Shown here: piece after piece, positions 12,601 to 20,950 of the stretch | How positions within the stretch are numbered: the stretch's first letter is position 1 | Layout: the number at the start of each line of letters is the position of its first letter | Assembly: GCA_003339605.1 (NCBI GenBank) | Contig: QOVW01000065.1 | Span: 1 to 51,590, forward strand | DNA from: Spirobacillus cienkowskii | GTDB taxonomy: Bacteria > Bdellovibrionota_B > Oligoflexia > Silvanigrellales > Silvanigrellaceae | Direction: 5' to 3' | Length of the DNA stretch: 51,590 nt | Notes under the pieces: generated by a model | Databases searched by the model: none | Seen by the model: the letters and a program-made list of their open reading frames with translations, nothing else | Told to the model about the DNA's origin: nothing | Position numbers and translations under genes: made by a program

Positions 12601-14086
12601 TCAATTTTTAAGAACAAGTATAGGCTGGATTGACAATAGCATTCTTTTCCCAGAAATTCTTAACGTCTTATCTTTTACAATTGAAAACAACGATGGAGAA
12701 AGTACAATTAGTTTATTACTTTCTCTTATTTTATGCGGAGAAAGAAATTTAAGCCCAAAAATTCGATCTCTAGTTTTAGAAACAGTACTCGATCTCTCAA
12801 GCAGAATTGGTAATGATTTAAGTATCCTTGAAGCCCACCTTATGAAAGGATGGTGCTCCTTTTTTTACGATGGCAATCTTGCAGAAAGCAAAAAAAATAT
12901 TGATAAAATTAATTCATATCACTCATTAGAGTTGCCTTTAACCATAAAACAGTGCGCTCGAAAGCTACAACTGCTTATTGAATTTGAGTCAATGACTATT
13001 GAAAACATTAAAAACTATTTAACCAATCCTCAAAAATATTTAAAAAAATTATCCGACTACAATTTAACGCACTGGGAAATTGGACTTGTTGTTTTTGGTT
13101 TACAACAAGGTCAACCTCACCTTAAAAAATTTAAAAGCGATAACTTATTTACTGCAAATATTTTAGACGAAAAAATAGATCAAATTTTACTTTATACAAT
13201 TTTATTATTTGAAAAAGGTCATGCGCATGCTAGCTCTATCATTTCTCAAGAAGCCAAAGAAGCACAATTGAGACAGTGGTTTTTTGATCCAAGCTCACAT
13301 ATTGAATATATCCCAGAAAAATTTGCTCAAAAAATTATAGAATTTAGCAATCTCGAAAACCGGTTGGTGACAGGAAGCAATTCAAAACAAAAAGTTTCTT
13401 TTATCAATTCTGTCCGCAAATGGGCAAAACACCTTAAAATCAAAAAAGAAACAGCATCACGCTACTGGGGAGAAGATAAAGCAATTATTAACAACTTAAA
13501 AATTGATAAAGCCAATACCCAAGATACAGAACGCCTTCATATTCTTGCGCAAAATGCGATTCGAGCAGGTTTTAATTGGACGGCATACCGACTTGCCCAA
13601 AAAGCCAGAACAGAACTATCTGTAATTATAGAAGAAATAAGAGAAGTTGAAATTAATTTGCGAAGCAAATTGAATAAAGAAGACACGAAAACAATGATTC
13701 CAGAAAGTTCGATGCATTCTGCACAAGCCACAGAATCAATGAGAGTTCGAGAATATGAAAAAACAGGTGCTTATCCAGAACAAGGTGTTGCCATCAATTA
13801 TGTTCTTGAGTTTTTGCATAATTTTCATGACTATATTGAGGATTCCAATCTTGGAGACGAAGAACGTTTGCGCCTTGCAGCGATGATCCGCAAGTCAATT
13901 CCAAAAGAAACTGATATCATTGAATCAACCTTAGCAGGAGCGCTCAGAGCATCTGCCAAACGCATTAGCCTTACACTGAATACAAAAGAGGACGAGGAGC
14001 CTTCTCATCGCTCTGATACCCTTGAAAATCCAGAAAACGAAGAAAATCAGCAAAATAACATAACAGCGCTCAAACGCACAGGATAA
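9632..14086 (+). CDS. Giant kinase-fold protein with degenerate active site and STAND-like region
   Basis: A 1484-residue product with no signal peptide. Residues about 1-340 have a protein-kinase fold: H164-G165-N166-I-K168-P-Q-N171 stands where HRDxKxxN should be, D204-G205-G206 replaces DFG, and an APE triplet is present at 238-240. The catalytic-loop Asp is therefore Asn, and no clear Gly-rich loop is visible, so it is probably a pseudokinase or weak kinase. Residues about 400-560 resemble the ATPase of STAND/MalT-type regulators: the Walker B-like LLIVDDLNRSD (D539-D540) is good, but the P-loop position reads RTTSASKH (406-413), keeping K412 without the glycines. The rest is helical and TPR-like (for example SQFDQADKYYQAV). 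The C-terminal 60 residues are acidic. Bacterial Ser/Thr kinases fused to AAA and TPR regions are known; the doubly degenerate state is what I see here. It is divergent from alr. Confidence 0.6.
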   Translation: MEQKLYTDIDNGKTYLILLRRNMDNDRLIAQISIREDASVEKVASRKISSPIISRMQRADELRKKTVKVEGINKSRFFKLKIQESFENIKKALQFEYGENMELFFRTNDFEVFSRWIEGVTLFDANKKETPIKIHEISRIKNRLRLWVRIFENLYFYHSKGIIHGNIKPQNILIRDRASVDIKQTYESDFFEKKEEVPHIVLLDGGYFHFIPHHEEIENIEERITISKKITERNFWIAPEARGFIEGSFGECSDIFSLAAIMAWDFGLITIEGPSVLNALWPLYVSLDQNVFILGKEWHKWTGKHAIFDTMKRLKTVLLKAVDPLPENRISDAKELAFEIMMISNRLADNVDIQNLTSLYSTFQPENNDSINEKILKKQFKIPEILCEFSLSKNKQDASRIWVDARTTSASKHQLMRSLNMGMSIIKVNSFYHSVKFSAMKVPFSSLDALCHGLLNHTVFLNPTFLQEMKSFLFNLGNQVDSLYYVLPFLRKYGESKNSIKISKQSSFVQIKHQWLYNSIEKLFDKILTASKINLLIVDDLNRSDHSSLKILIEIFKKKQNSIKWILGIRSEEEIYDEEIKKSILQLKQQDLSYSNLKDARTKSYWITKLNKLTSQQARFLATWAMVDLQLNSDIIENLSNKVSVMQEIFSDHYHEGKEQARNLQQSAEDLILNEETTTENTTLSENEDNDLEELADKKRKDPLHLAYEALNIAIKIGLFSENRDVHTGQLICYYWEHQYILLSLSLLLNKEIKSKVYFILAEFLCKNSNEKTTLSDIIHISEYLARSNLKIYSYSAYAALIMATEELCDITSTEFIIAKLQMLGESIEKECPEEAPVLIPKIREHIADLSLSLSQFDQADKYYQAVGWNITNPKRKIILLMKSFFPSQIKKRERRTDEFYKLIHQAEESELVIRNSKDTKLSLANEIESEIYKIQKKLLEQVSFSNEEEIKNNKILLRKIVEPIDTSNLKADKTLYLHKVKPIRGIVLAQFLRTSIGWIDNSILFPEILNVLSFTIENNDGESTISLLLSLILCGERNLSPKIRSLVLETVLDLSSRIGNDLSILEAHLMKGWCSFFYDGNLAESKKNIDKINSYHSLELPLTIKQCARKLQLLIEFESMTIENIKNYLTNPQKYLKKLSDYNLTHWEIGLVVFGLQQGQPHLKKFKSDNLFTANILDEKIDQILLYTILLFEKGHAHASSIISQEAKEAQLRQWFFDPSSHIEYIPEKFAQKIIEFSNLENRLVTGSNSKQKVSFINSVRKWAKHLKIKKETASRYWGEDKAIINNLKIDKANTQDTERLHILAQNAIRAGFNWTAYRLAQKARTELSVIIEEIREVEINLRSKLNKEDTKTMIPESSMHSAQATESMRVREYEKTGAYPEQGVAINYVLEFLHNFHDYIEDSNLGDEERLRLAAMIRKSIPKETDIIESTLAGALRASAKRISLTLNTKEDEEPSHRSDTLENPENEENQQNNITALKRTG

Positions 14087-14089
14087 TGA

Positions 14090-14118
14090 TTGACATAAAC
14101 AAATGACTCCATTATGAA
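14090..14118 (+). promoter_or_regulatory. Sigma-70-like promoter for rpmF
   Basis: TTGACA (14090-14095), a 17-base spacer and TATGAA (14113-14118), just after the stop of the large kinase-like gene. This would give a leader of about 125 bases before rpmF. Confidence 0.55.
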
Positions 14119-14139
14119 GTTGAAACGTTTTGTTTACGC

Positions 14140-14182
14140 AATGTGATGCGGGGGAAAGCTCTGAAAATTATCACATTCGTTT
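14140..14182 (+). promoter_or_regulatory. Stem-loop with T-run in the rpmF leader (possible attenuator)
   Basis: AATGTGAT (14140-14147) and ATCACATT (14170-14177) are perfect inverse complements with a 22-base, partly G-rich loop. They are followed by CG and five T. It lies between the predicted promoter and rpmF. The stem is AT-rich, so termination strength is uncertain; it may be an attenuator or an operator-like dyad. Confidence 0.4.
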
Positions 14183-14250
14183 TTGACTCAAATGTCATGT
14201 AGTTAAAAGTAAACTAAATACTTGAAATTGCAAGAAGAGGATAACCTAGT

Positions 14251-14457
14251 ATGCCAACTCCAAAGAAAAAAGTATCCCGCTCACGCCGCAACATGCGCCG
14301 TGCTCACCATGCACTCAGTGCTATCAATCTTTCCAGCTGCTCAAACTGCTCTGCTCCGAGACTTTCTCATTCAGTGTGTGAGTCATGCGGCTTTTATAAA
14401 GGGCGTTTTGTTGCTAAAAACATTTTGAAATCAGATTTATTGGCTGTTTTACGCTAA
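14251..14457 (+). CDS. rpmF: 50S ribosomal protein L32 (zinc-ribbon form)
   Basis: A 68-residue basic protein with the L32 signature: PKKKVSRSRRNMRRAHHAL at the N-terminus, then a zinc ribbon formed by two Cys-x2-Cys pairs (CSNC and CESC) followed by GFYKGR. All four Cys are present, so this is the zinc-containing C+ form. AGAGGA precedes the ATG. The usual neighbours yceD (DUF177) upstream and plsX/fabH downstream are absent; it is transcribed alone and ends at a hairpin terminator. Confidence 0.95.
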   Translation: MPTPKKKVSRSRRNMRRAHHALSAINLSSCSNCSAPRLSHSVCESCGFYKGRFVAKNILKSDLLAVLR

Positions 14458-14481
14458 ACTGTTTTAAAATAAACAAAATAA

Positions 14482-14525
14482 AAAGAGGTGGGTAGTCTAT
14501 TTTAAGCTACCTCACCTTTTTTATT
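14482..14525. terminator. Bidirectional intrinsic terminator between rpmF and the convergent lipoprotein gene
   Basis: The arms AGGTGGGTAG (14486-14495) and CTACCTCACCT (14507-14517) pair with one bulged base. T-rich sequence follows on the plus strand and A-rich sequence precedes it, so it can also serve the minus-strand gene ending at 14546. Confidence 0.75.
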
Positions 14526-14545
14526 TTGCTTGTCCAGCCTCTTTG

Positions 14546-16264
14546 CTATTCTCTACCCCACACTTCGATAATAAAATCATTGAAATCTACATTACGAGGA
14601 GTGGCAACATACACCATTTCATTACCAGAACATAAAGCGTCATATCTCTTTTGAAGTCCATCAACCATAGACTCAAAGCCAGCATAAACAGCATTAAAAA
14701 TCACAGGATCTGGCCCCTTAAACCAAGGCTTATTACACATTAAATTAAATCTTACTTTTTTATCAGAGATTTCTTGATTGTCTATTGTTTTGGTTCTAAA
14801 GAAAATACTATGATATTTTCCACTATCAATAATACTCTTAATATCTAAAAAATCTTCGGAAGATCGATTTTTTTGACCCGGTAAAGGAATTTTACTAGAT
14901 TTAACTCTAGCAATTAAAGTACCAAATTTTATATTCAATACAGAATCGTCATATTTTAATAAAATTTGTTGTAACATAGTTTCAGAATTTGCTAAACAAT
15001 TTGATAAATCTTTATAGCACTCTTTGGAAAAATTTTGTAGTGAATCAATATTTTGCTGAGAATTTTTTATAACATCATTAATTGATTCTCTTTCTTTGTC
15101 TGTTAGACTTAAATTTTCTAAAATATTGTTAGCTACAAAATAATTATCAACTTCTTTTGATATTTTTTGATTAACTATTGTTCTTAATGATGAATAGCTA
15201 GTTGATTCTGCATAATTTTTAGTCCAATTAAATGATAATAAATTTTCTTCTTGATTTACAATATTCAATTCATCATAAGGCGTCGTATTTGAAGTCTCTA
15301 CAAACCATGTCGCTATATTATTAGCATCAAGTTGAGAATAGAATGATTCAGAAACATATTGTGTTAATTTATTAATAGTATTAACACACTCTTCAATTTT
15401 ATTTAAATTACAAGAATTTTTTGCGCCAACAATTCTTGTTAGCTCAATTGGCTTACCACCCAACTGAATTGCATATAAATTTAAATGCACACCTTTTTTT
15501 GTATTTACATCAAGTTCTTTAAGATTGATATTAACTCCAATTTTTTCTCCAACTTTTAATACATTACTTGCAATACCGACTTTTGATTCAAAGCTTTTTA
15601 ATAAACTAATGGAGTCAAAATTCAATTTTAATGTGATTAATACTTTTGCTGATAGCTTTTGCGATGTCACAACCTCATCACCGCATTTTTTAACAAACCG
15701 ATAAGAATCAATCAGCTCTCCAGAATTGTTAAAATACTTATTTAAGTAAGGGTTAATTTTTAAACTATCATTAGGATTATTTACAAATTTTGCTTCGCCA
15801 AGTTTTACATAAACAGAATATGTTATTGAACGACTAAGACGACTCACTGCGGCTTCTTTAGAAAATTTTAATTCTGGTGAAATATCAAAACCTTTAATTG
15901 AAATTTCTGCAGAGCTACCAACATGCAACGCATTTTTAAAATCGTTTTCTTTTAAGTTTTCACTTAAATTTACAACTGTTCTTTCCACTTCTTTTGGATA
16001 CTCTACATTTTTCTTTTCAAGACAAAATTCTGTAAATGAAAATCCCATTTTATTAAACCCTTGAAATATTGACGCTGGAGCGCTTTCTCCGGTTTTAATC
16101 AAGGTTTCCTCAGAATATTCATCATCATTATTATTTTGTGAACTGAGCATGTTTAAGTTTTTTAACTTAACCTGAGCTGTTTTAATGTCATCATTATTTT
16201 TACATGAAACAAAAAAAGTTGCTGCTAAAAATATAAAAATGTAATTTATTTTACTCTTATACAT
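14546..16264 (-). CDS. Large lipoprotein of unknown function (weak MACPF-like resemblance)
   Basis: A 572-residue product with a lipoprotein signal peptide ending in FFVSC (Cys at about 21), so it is lipid-anchored in the envelope. A middle segment, SYRFVKKCGDEVVTSQKLSA followed by a beta-prone stretch, is loosely reminiscent of the Y-G-T-H..GG core of MACPF/perforin-like proteins, but the hallmark residues are not kept, so I do not assign the family. The protein is rich in Asn, Ser and Lys and has about ten Cys, which suggests disulfides in the periplasm or outside the cell. AGGAG precedes the ATG. Transcribed alone. Confidence 0.6.
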   Translation of the reverse strand: MYKSKINYIFIFLAATFFVSCKNNDDIKTAQVKLKNLNMLSSQNNNDDEYSEETLIKTGESAPASIFQGFNKMGFSFTEFCLEKKNVEYPKEVERTVVNLSENLKENDFKNALHVGSSAEISIKGFDISPELKFSKEAAVSRLSRSITYSVYVKLGEAKFVNNPNDSLKINPYLNKYFNNSGELIDSYRFVKKCGDEVVTSQKLSAKVLITLKLNFDSISLLKSFESKVGIASNVLKVGEKIGVNINLKELDVNTKKGVHLNLYAIQLGGKPIELTRIVGAKNSCNLNKIEECVNTINKLTQYVSESFYSQLDANNIATWFVETSNTTPYDELNIVNQEENLLSFNWTKNYAESTSYSSLRTIVNQKISKEVDNYFVANNILENLSLTDKERESINDVIKNSQQNIDSLQNFSKECYKDLSNCLANSETMLQQILLKYDDSVLNIKFGTLIARVKSSKIPLPGQKNRSSEDFLDIKSIIDSGKYHSIFFRTKTIDNQEISDKKVRFNLMCNKPWFKGPDPVIFNAVYAGFESMVDGLQKRYDALCSGNEMVYVATPRNVDFNDFIIEVWGRE

Positions 16265-16553
16265 ACTGCTCCTTTAAAAAATATAGTGTTGCAAAAAGAA
16301 ATTCTAATGATTATCTACTAAAATTTAAAACAATTTCTCCTTTTTTTAAAAAATTAAAAAGACACAAGTTCCTTTGTATCGACGAAAAGTACTGATTATA
16401 AATTTTTTTTTTAATTATTACATATTTTTTTTATTTATTTATTTACACAAAGTTAACTTATTTTATAAAAATCTCTACTTTATTTTAATTTTCTACCGAT
16501 AGATAAACATATGACTTGGTTTATTTAATTTAAGAAAGAGAGAAAGGAAAAAC

Positions 16554-17300
16554 ATGAAGAACCCAATTTCATTAAAAATTTTGTTATTTATCTCGTCTTT
16601 TCTAACGTTACAAGTAACGCATGCTAAAGATAAAATTACAGTTATTACCGAAGATTTTGTTCCTCCATTTAATATGGTAGAAAACAAGCAAACCATTGGA
16701 ATTTCAACAGATATTATGAAAGAGTTATTAAAAAGGGAAAAAATAGAATTTACCCTTGAAGTGTTTCCATGGGCACGGGGATATAAAATGGCTCTTAATG
16801 AACCGAATACGGCTCTCTACTCAACGACACGAACTCCAGAAAGAGAAACTCTATTCAAGTGGGTTGGACCTCTTGCCTCAAATGACTGGGTCATGTTTGG
16901 AAAAAAAGGGACAAAAATTAAACTGAACAACCTAGAAGATGCTAAAAAATACACTGTTGGTGTTTATAATGGCAACGCAATTACAGATTATTTAATTAAA
17001 AAAGGTTTTCAACCTAAGAAAAACTTAGATATTGCAACAAACGACCAACAAAGCGCCTTAAAACTTGAAGCTGGAAGAATTGACCTTTGGGCATCGGGCT
17101 CAGTATTGGGGCCATGGACTGCGAAAAGAGCCAAAGCAGGACAGCTCACTCCACTTCTGACTTTTGAAAAAACAGAACTCTATGCGGCGTTTCACAAATC
17201 AGCAAGCGATGAGTTTATTAAAAAACTCAATACCACATTAAAGAAAATGAGAGACGATGGCACTGTTGCAAAAATTTACAACAAGTACCTAGGCCAATAA
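16554..17300 (+). CDS. Family 3 extracellular solute-binding protein (amino-acid-type)
   Basis: A 248-residue periplasmic binding protein with a signal peptide cleaved near THA-KD. The core ITVITEDFVPPFNM, GISTDIMKELLKR, ALYSTTRTPERE, VGVYNGNAITDYL and GRIDLWASG segments follow the PBPb/SBP_bac_3 fold used by polar amino-acid ABC importers. AAGGA lies at good spacing before the ATG. No permease or ATPase gene is adjacent, so it may be an orphan binding protein or serve a distant transporter; some such proteins have other periplasmic roles. The ligand is not predictable from what I see. Confidence 0.8.
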   Translation: MKNPISLKILLFISSFLTLQVTHAKDKITVITEDFVPPFNMVENKQTIGISTDIMKELLKREKIEFTLEVFPWARGYKMALNEPNTALYSTTRTPERETLFKWVGPLASNDWVMFGKKGTKIKLNNLEDAKKYTVGVYNGNAITDYLIKKGFQPKKNLDIATNDQQSALKLEAGRIDLWASGSVLGPWTAKRAKAGQLTPLLTFEKTELYAAFHKSASDEFIKKLNTTLKKMRDDGTVAKIYNKYLGQ

Positions 17301-17310
17301 TTTTATTAGC

Positions 17311-18009
17311 TTATCTCTTTACAATTCCTAAGGCGGTTTGATTTGGAAACAAAACCGCCTCGGGAAGCATAATGGTTCCAGGGTTTGTCACTGCATTGCA
17401 ACCGGTTTGCGCTCTATTCCCCAGAACGGCACCAAATTTCTTAAGCCCCGTATCAACCTTTTTATTATCTAATACAATTAATACATAACTGTGATTAATT
17501 TTTAAATTTGCAAGTTTAGTTCCGGCTCCTAGGTTAGAGTCATACCCTAAAATAGAATCCCCTACATAATTAAAATGCGCAGCTTTCGCATAAGGCAGCA
17601 AAATAGAGCCCTTACATTCAGTGGTATGACCCACAACAGCGCCTTCGCCGACAAATACCGAACCTCGAATGTAGGCTCCATGACGAACCACTGCCTTAGA
17701 TTCAATAATACAAGGACCGCTAATATAAGCACCCGCTTCGACAACAGCTCCTTCTTTAATGACAATATTTTCTAAATTTTCTAAAAATGCTGCAGGACTG
17801 ACTTGACCTAAAATTCGATGCTGTGGCTCTATAAGTTGAATATTTTTTTGAATAAATTGAGTTAGAGTATTGCCCAACGCCTTCCAAGGATACTCACACT
17901 CTAATAAAAAAGATTTTAATTCTAGAGAAATATGCAATGCATCAGCTTGTTTTAATTCAAATAAAATATCATTGGTGACAAACTTAGACTCAAGACTAAT
18001 TCGATGCAT
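17311..18009 (-). CDS. Left-handed beta-helix protein, GlmU C-terminal-like acyltransferase
   Basis: A 232-residue product. Residues about 75-200 are hexapeptide-repeat sequence (IVIKEGAVVEAGAYISGPCI, VVRHGAYIRGSVFVGEGAVV and on), the left-handed beta-helix typical of acyltransferases and sugar-nucleotide enzymes. The NYVGDSILGYDSNLGAGTK segment resembles the GlmU acetyltransferase end, but the uridylyltransferase domain is missing and the N-terminal 70 residues are unfamiliar. A role in sugar-nucleotide acetylation is possible, but the substrate is unknown. ATG 18009 is preceded by GAGGAG; an in-frame TTG at 18024 is less likely. It ends 10 bp from the convergent solute-binding gene. Confidence 0.65.
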   Translation of the reverse strand: MHRISLESKFVTNDILFELKQADALHISLELKSFLLECEYPWKALGNTLTQFIQKNIQLIEPQHRILGQVSPAAFLENLENIVIKEGAVVEAGAYISGPCIIESKAVVRHGAYIRGSVFVGEGAVVGHTTECKGSILLPYAKAAHFNYVGDSILGYDSNLGAGTKLANLKINHSYVLIVLDNKKVDTGLKKFGAVLGNRAQTGCNAVTNPGTIMLPEAVLFPNQTALGIVKR

Positions 18010-18192
18010 ACACCCACTCCTCAATTAAAAATTAAAAAATACAAAACTCCTCTAAAAGCTATAAACCGCTGTTATAATTACACAGTAACTAAAAAAAAAC
18101 ACTCAAGATACCCTCTTTTTTTCCGAATAATAAGGAGATGTCTGCACAAAAACAGAGATCGCAAAACTATTCAGCTAAAAGGCGTGAATATT

Positions 18193-18426
18193 ATGTTTGA
18201 TAAAAATGATTTTAAAGAAAAATTTCGCTTTTGGCTTGAACACAATCAACACGCAACCTATGAAGAAGCTAAATTATTTTGTGATTTGCATATTCCAATT
18301 CATATTAAAGAACAATATTCATGGCTTGAAGAACAATCTTTATCTTGGTTTTTATGGCGAAAAGAATCACAAGAAAAAACAATACATTCTTTTGAAAACG
18401 ATGAAGGATATTTTGAAGAAAATTAA
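18193..18426 (+). CDS. Small conserved-looking hypothetical protein
   Basis: A 77-residue protein rich in aromatic and acidic residues (WLEHNQ, EQYSWLEEQSLSWFLWRKE), with no signal peptide, probably a soluble helical protein. I recognise no family. The frame is open back to 18004, but those codons lie over the leader and the start of the divergent gene and look non-coding. ATG 18193, about 10 bases after AAAGG, or GTG 18184 are the plausible starts. The 230 bases that follow are very AT-rich with no feature I can defend. Confidence 0.5.
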   Translation: MFDKNDFKEKFRFWLEHNQHATYEEAKLFCDLHIPIHIKEQYSWLEEQSLSWFLWRKESQEKTIHSFENDEGYFEEN

Positions 18427-18657
18427 AAACCCAAAAAATTATTTAACAACTTAATTTTTTTAATAATAAAAAATTTTACAATATTTTTTAAAATATAAAT
18501 TTTTATTATTATTGTTATTTTTAAATTTAAATCTTTAATTTTTAATTATACTTTAAAAAATTGTTATTTGACAACAATTAAATAAAAATATAAGTAAAAG
18601 AAGTTAGCAATTTTGTCTTTTTTAGCTAATAAAAACTTTTTTTTAAGGTATAAGTCA

Positions 18658-20313
18658 ATGAATAAAAAAAATAATTTAGGAAAAATTAGCATACCATTTT
18701 CTTTGCTTTCAATTTTACTTGCAAGCTGTGGCAAAAACACTTCTATTCCAGAAGCCACGTATCAAAAATCAAAAGCAAGCTTTAGCTTGAATGCTGCACC
18801 TTCTGCTAACTACGAAGCACAACCAGATGCACAAACAATTATTATTCCTGAAAGTGGTTGCGTTATTTTAAATTCTTTTGCAAATATCAATAACATTAAA
18901 AAACAATTGACTTTTGAAAATATTGACTTATATTCTAGCGCATTAGAAAATTTTCGACTAAATGTTAAAGACCAATCATTGTGCCATACCACCACACTAA
19001 TTCCTAACAAAACAGACCTTGCAGAGTTGGTGTTAAAAATTGGTGATGAAGTCTCTGAAACATTTAATATTAAAGTTCAATCATACCCGTTACCTCAAAT
19101 AATTTTAAATTCTTTTACTAAGGAAGTAAAAAACAATATTTACAATTTTTCTGTTAATATTAACAACAAAAATCAACCATTAAATCCTAAATTGTATAAT
19201 ATTAAATTTCTATCAGACAAAGGATCTACAATTGCTTTTGTTCCTGATGAATCTTTTGAAATTCGCGATTACAATAACAATAAAATTGGTACAGTTCATA
19301 ACCTAGATGATGGCACAACTCAATTTACGATAATCAATTCTTTTGATCATCAAATTCACAGTATTGTGATTGGCCATAAATTCAGCTTTGTTGCGAATAG
19401 ATACATTATCAATACCAAAGAAAAATCATTAAATCATGTCAATACTGATTCTTTTTTTACTAATGAAATTTCTACCAGAGAAAGTTTATTTATGAAAAGA
19501 ATTGATGCGCTTGAAAAAAATTTCATTGAAAAATTGGGTGAATCTAAAACAGAAATTACCGCATTAAAAGATACTTTATCACAAGAATTGAAAAATAATT
19601 TAAATAGTTTAAATAGTTTAAATTATTTTTTCCAACAACAAATTAATTCAATTAAATCTAAATTAACTGAAACAATACAAAATCTAAGTGCTTTAGAAAA
19701 TCATTTTAAAGACTTTAAAGACAATACATCTCCAAAAATAGACAATCTAGAAGCCCAAATATCTGATACTAGAAATCAATTAAACTTAATTAATGAAAAA
19801 TTAAGTAAATTTATTTTTTTAAGTAGTCAAATAAATTCAGATTTTCTTAATGAAGTATCTTTAGCAGTAAAAAACTTATCCGCTATAATTAAAGGCACAT
19901 CAACTCCAATCTTAAAACCTGGCATTGAAAGCTTAATTAATGAAATAAAACAATCACTCATTGACAGTGGAGCCGCAAAAGAAGAAGTCGAAGCTCTCAA
20001 AGAATTAAATAATGTTATAAATAGTAAATTTGAAGTACTAACAAATAAGTTAACAACATTGATCAACAACAGAATTGCATATTTATTAAATAAGTTATCT
20101 ATATTAGATGAAAAACCATATGTTACTGCAATAATCAATGCAACCAATGGATATAACTACAAAAATATAAATGAACTAATAGATGCAATTAGAGATTTAG
20201 TTAACCATAATAATATTGATTCAGCCTCTCCAAATCATTTAACTGAGGAAGATTTAAAATCAGTCAAAAACATAATTAATGATCTTAAAGATTTACAAGA
20301 TCTCTTGAATTAA
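18658..20313 (+). CDS. Lipoprotein with long coiled coil, unknown function
   Basis: A 551-residue product with a lipoprotein signal peptide ending in LLASC (Cys about 20). Residues about 60-270 look beta-rich, and about 275-400 form a long heptad-patterned coiled coil (MKRIDALEKNFIEKLGESKT and following). The C-terminal part is again helical. The layout suggests a lipid-anchored envelope spacer or fibre, which is inference. ATG 18658 follows AAGGT; the frame extends to 18613 without a ribosome site. Its stop overlaps that of the convergent gene by 4 bases (TTAA, shared). Confidence 0.6.
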   Translation: MNKKNNLGKISIPFSLLSILLASCGKNTSIPEATYQKSKASFSLNAAPSANYEAQPDAQTIIIPESGCVILNSFANINNIKKQLTFENIDLYSSALENFRLNVKDQSLCHTTTLIPNKTDLAELVLKIGDEVSETFNIKVQSYPLPQIILNSFTKEVKNNIYNFSVNINNKNQPLNPKLYNIKFLSDKGSTIAFVPDESFEIRDYNNNKIGTVHNLDDGTTQFTIINSFDHQIHSIVIGHKFSFVANRYIINTKEKSLNHVNTDSFFTNEISTRESLFMKRIDALEKNFIEKLGESKTEITALKDTLSQELKNNLNSLNSLNYFFQQQINSIKSKLTETIQNLSALENHFKDFKDNTSPKIDNLEAQISDTRNQLNLINEKLSKFIFLSSQINSDFLNEVSLAVKNLSAIIKGTSTPILKPGIESLINEIKQSLIDSGAAKEEVEALKELNNVINSKFEVLTNKLTTLINNRIAYLLNKLSILDEKPYVTAIINATNGYNYKNINELIDAIRDLVNHNNIDSASPNHLTEEDLKSVKNIINDLKDLQDLLN

Positions 20314-20948
20314 GCCCGCAATAAATTTTTGCGCACAGTGGCAAGGTAATTTTTAGCCTTGCCATTTATTTTAGAAAAATCGTAGTAGGTGGCATCCCAA
20401 TTATCTTTAAATGCGAGTTTTAAATGTTTAAATGCCATGGCTTCGGCATCAATATATAATTTTTTATTTTCGCCAAAAAAACGATCACCAATAAATACGG
20501 CATCACAAATATCATGTAAATTTTGCCACGTTAATGCTAATTTTTGTAATGAAGATTCTTGATTCCAATGCATTAAGCACAAAAATCTATCAATTTCTCC
20601 TAGCATCTCAAGTTCTAGCATTGAAATAGAAGTATTATTCAACACGGTATCCAACAGTAATTTAAAATGACTCATTTCTTCTGATAAAACAGACAAACTG
20701 TTAATAGAAATGGTTAAATTATTTTCAAACTCATTCATAATTTTTGTCCCAAATTGCACGCCAATAAAAAATTCTTCGTTTTCTTTATCTTCTTCAAATA
20801 AAATTTGTCCGCTGTGCTCAGGAATTGAGCTTGAAGGAGGTATTAAAAATTCTTGAATAGAATTGGTCGTAGAAAAATGATAATATTTTTCTAAAATTTT
20901 AAGAGTTTGGATGCAACTTAAAACAACGTTGTTGTTTGGCATTGCCAT
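20310..20948 (-). CDS. Uncharacterised cytoplasmic protein, second gene of a pair
   Basis: A 212-residue product without signal peptide or membrane segment, mostly helical, with an acidic stretch (EEDKENEEF). I recognise no family. It starts 2 bp after the stop of the upstream gene on the same strand, so the pair is co-transcribed and probably co-translated. ATG 20942, two codons on, is an alternative start. The two products may form a complex (inference). Confidence 0.6.
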   Translation of the reverse strand: MAMPNNNVVLSCIQTLKILEKYYHFSTTNSIQEFLIPPSSSIPEHSGQILFEEDKENEEFFIGVQFGTKIMNEFENNLTISINSLSVLSEEMSHFKLLLDTVLNNTSISMLELEMLGEIDRFLCLMHWNQESSLQKLALTWQNLHDICDAVFIGDRFFGENKKLYIDAEAMAFKHLKLAFKDNWDATYYDFSKINGKAKNYLATVRKNLLRA

Positions 20949-20950
20949 AT

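Noticed and set aside
13537-13731. Reverse-strand frames inside long genes
   Set aside because: They mirror strong genes on the other strand, lack ribosome sites and show no domain.
14546-16264. Firm MACPF/perforin call
   Set aside because: The hallmark Tyr-Gly-Thr-His and Gly-Gly residues are not present; only spacing is suggestive.
17330-17362. GGCGGTTT/AAACCGCC hairpin after the solute-binding gene as a terminator
   Set aside because: It lies within the coding region of the convergent beta-helix gene and has no T-run.
18004-18192. Extension of the 77-residue gene back to 18004
   Set aside because: This part overlaps the start and ribosome site of the divergent gene and has atypical composition (Arg/Lys/Cys) without a ribosome site.
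19300-19330. Sigma-54 -24/-12 promoter (TGGCAC)
   Set aside because: The -12 TTGC element is missing and the match lies inside a coding region.
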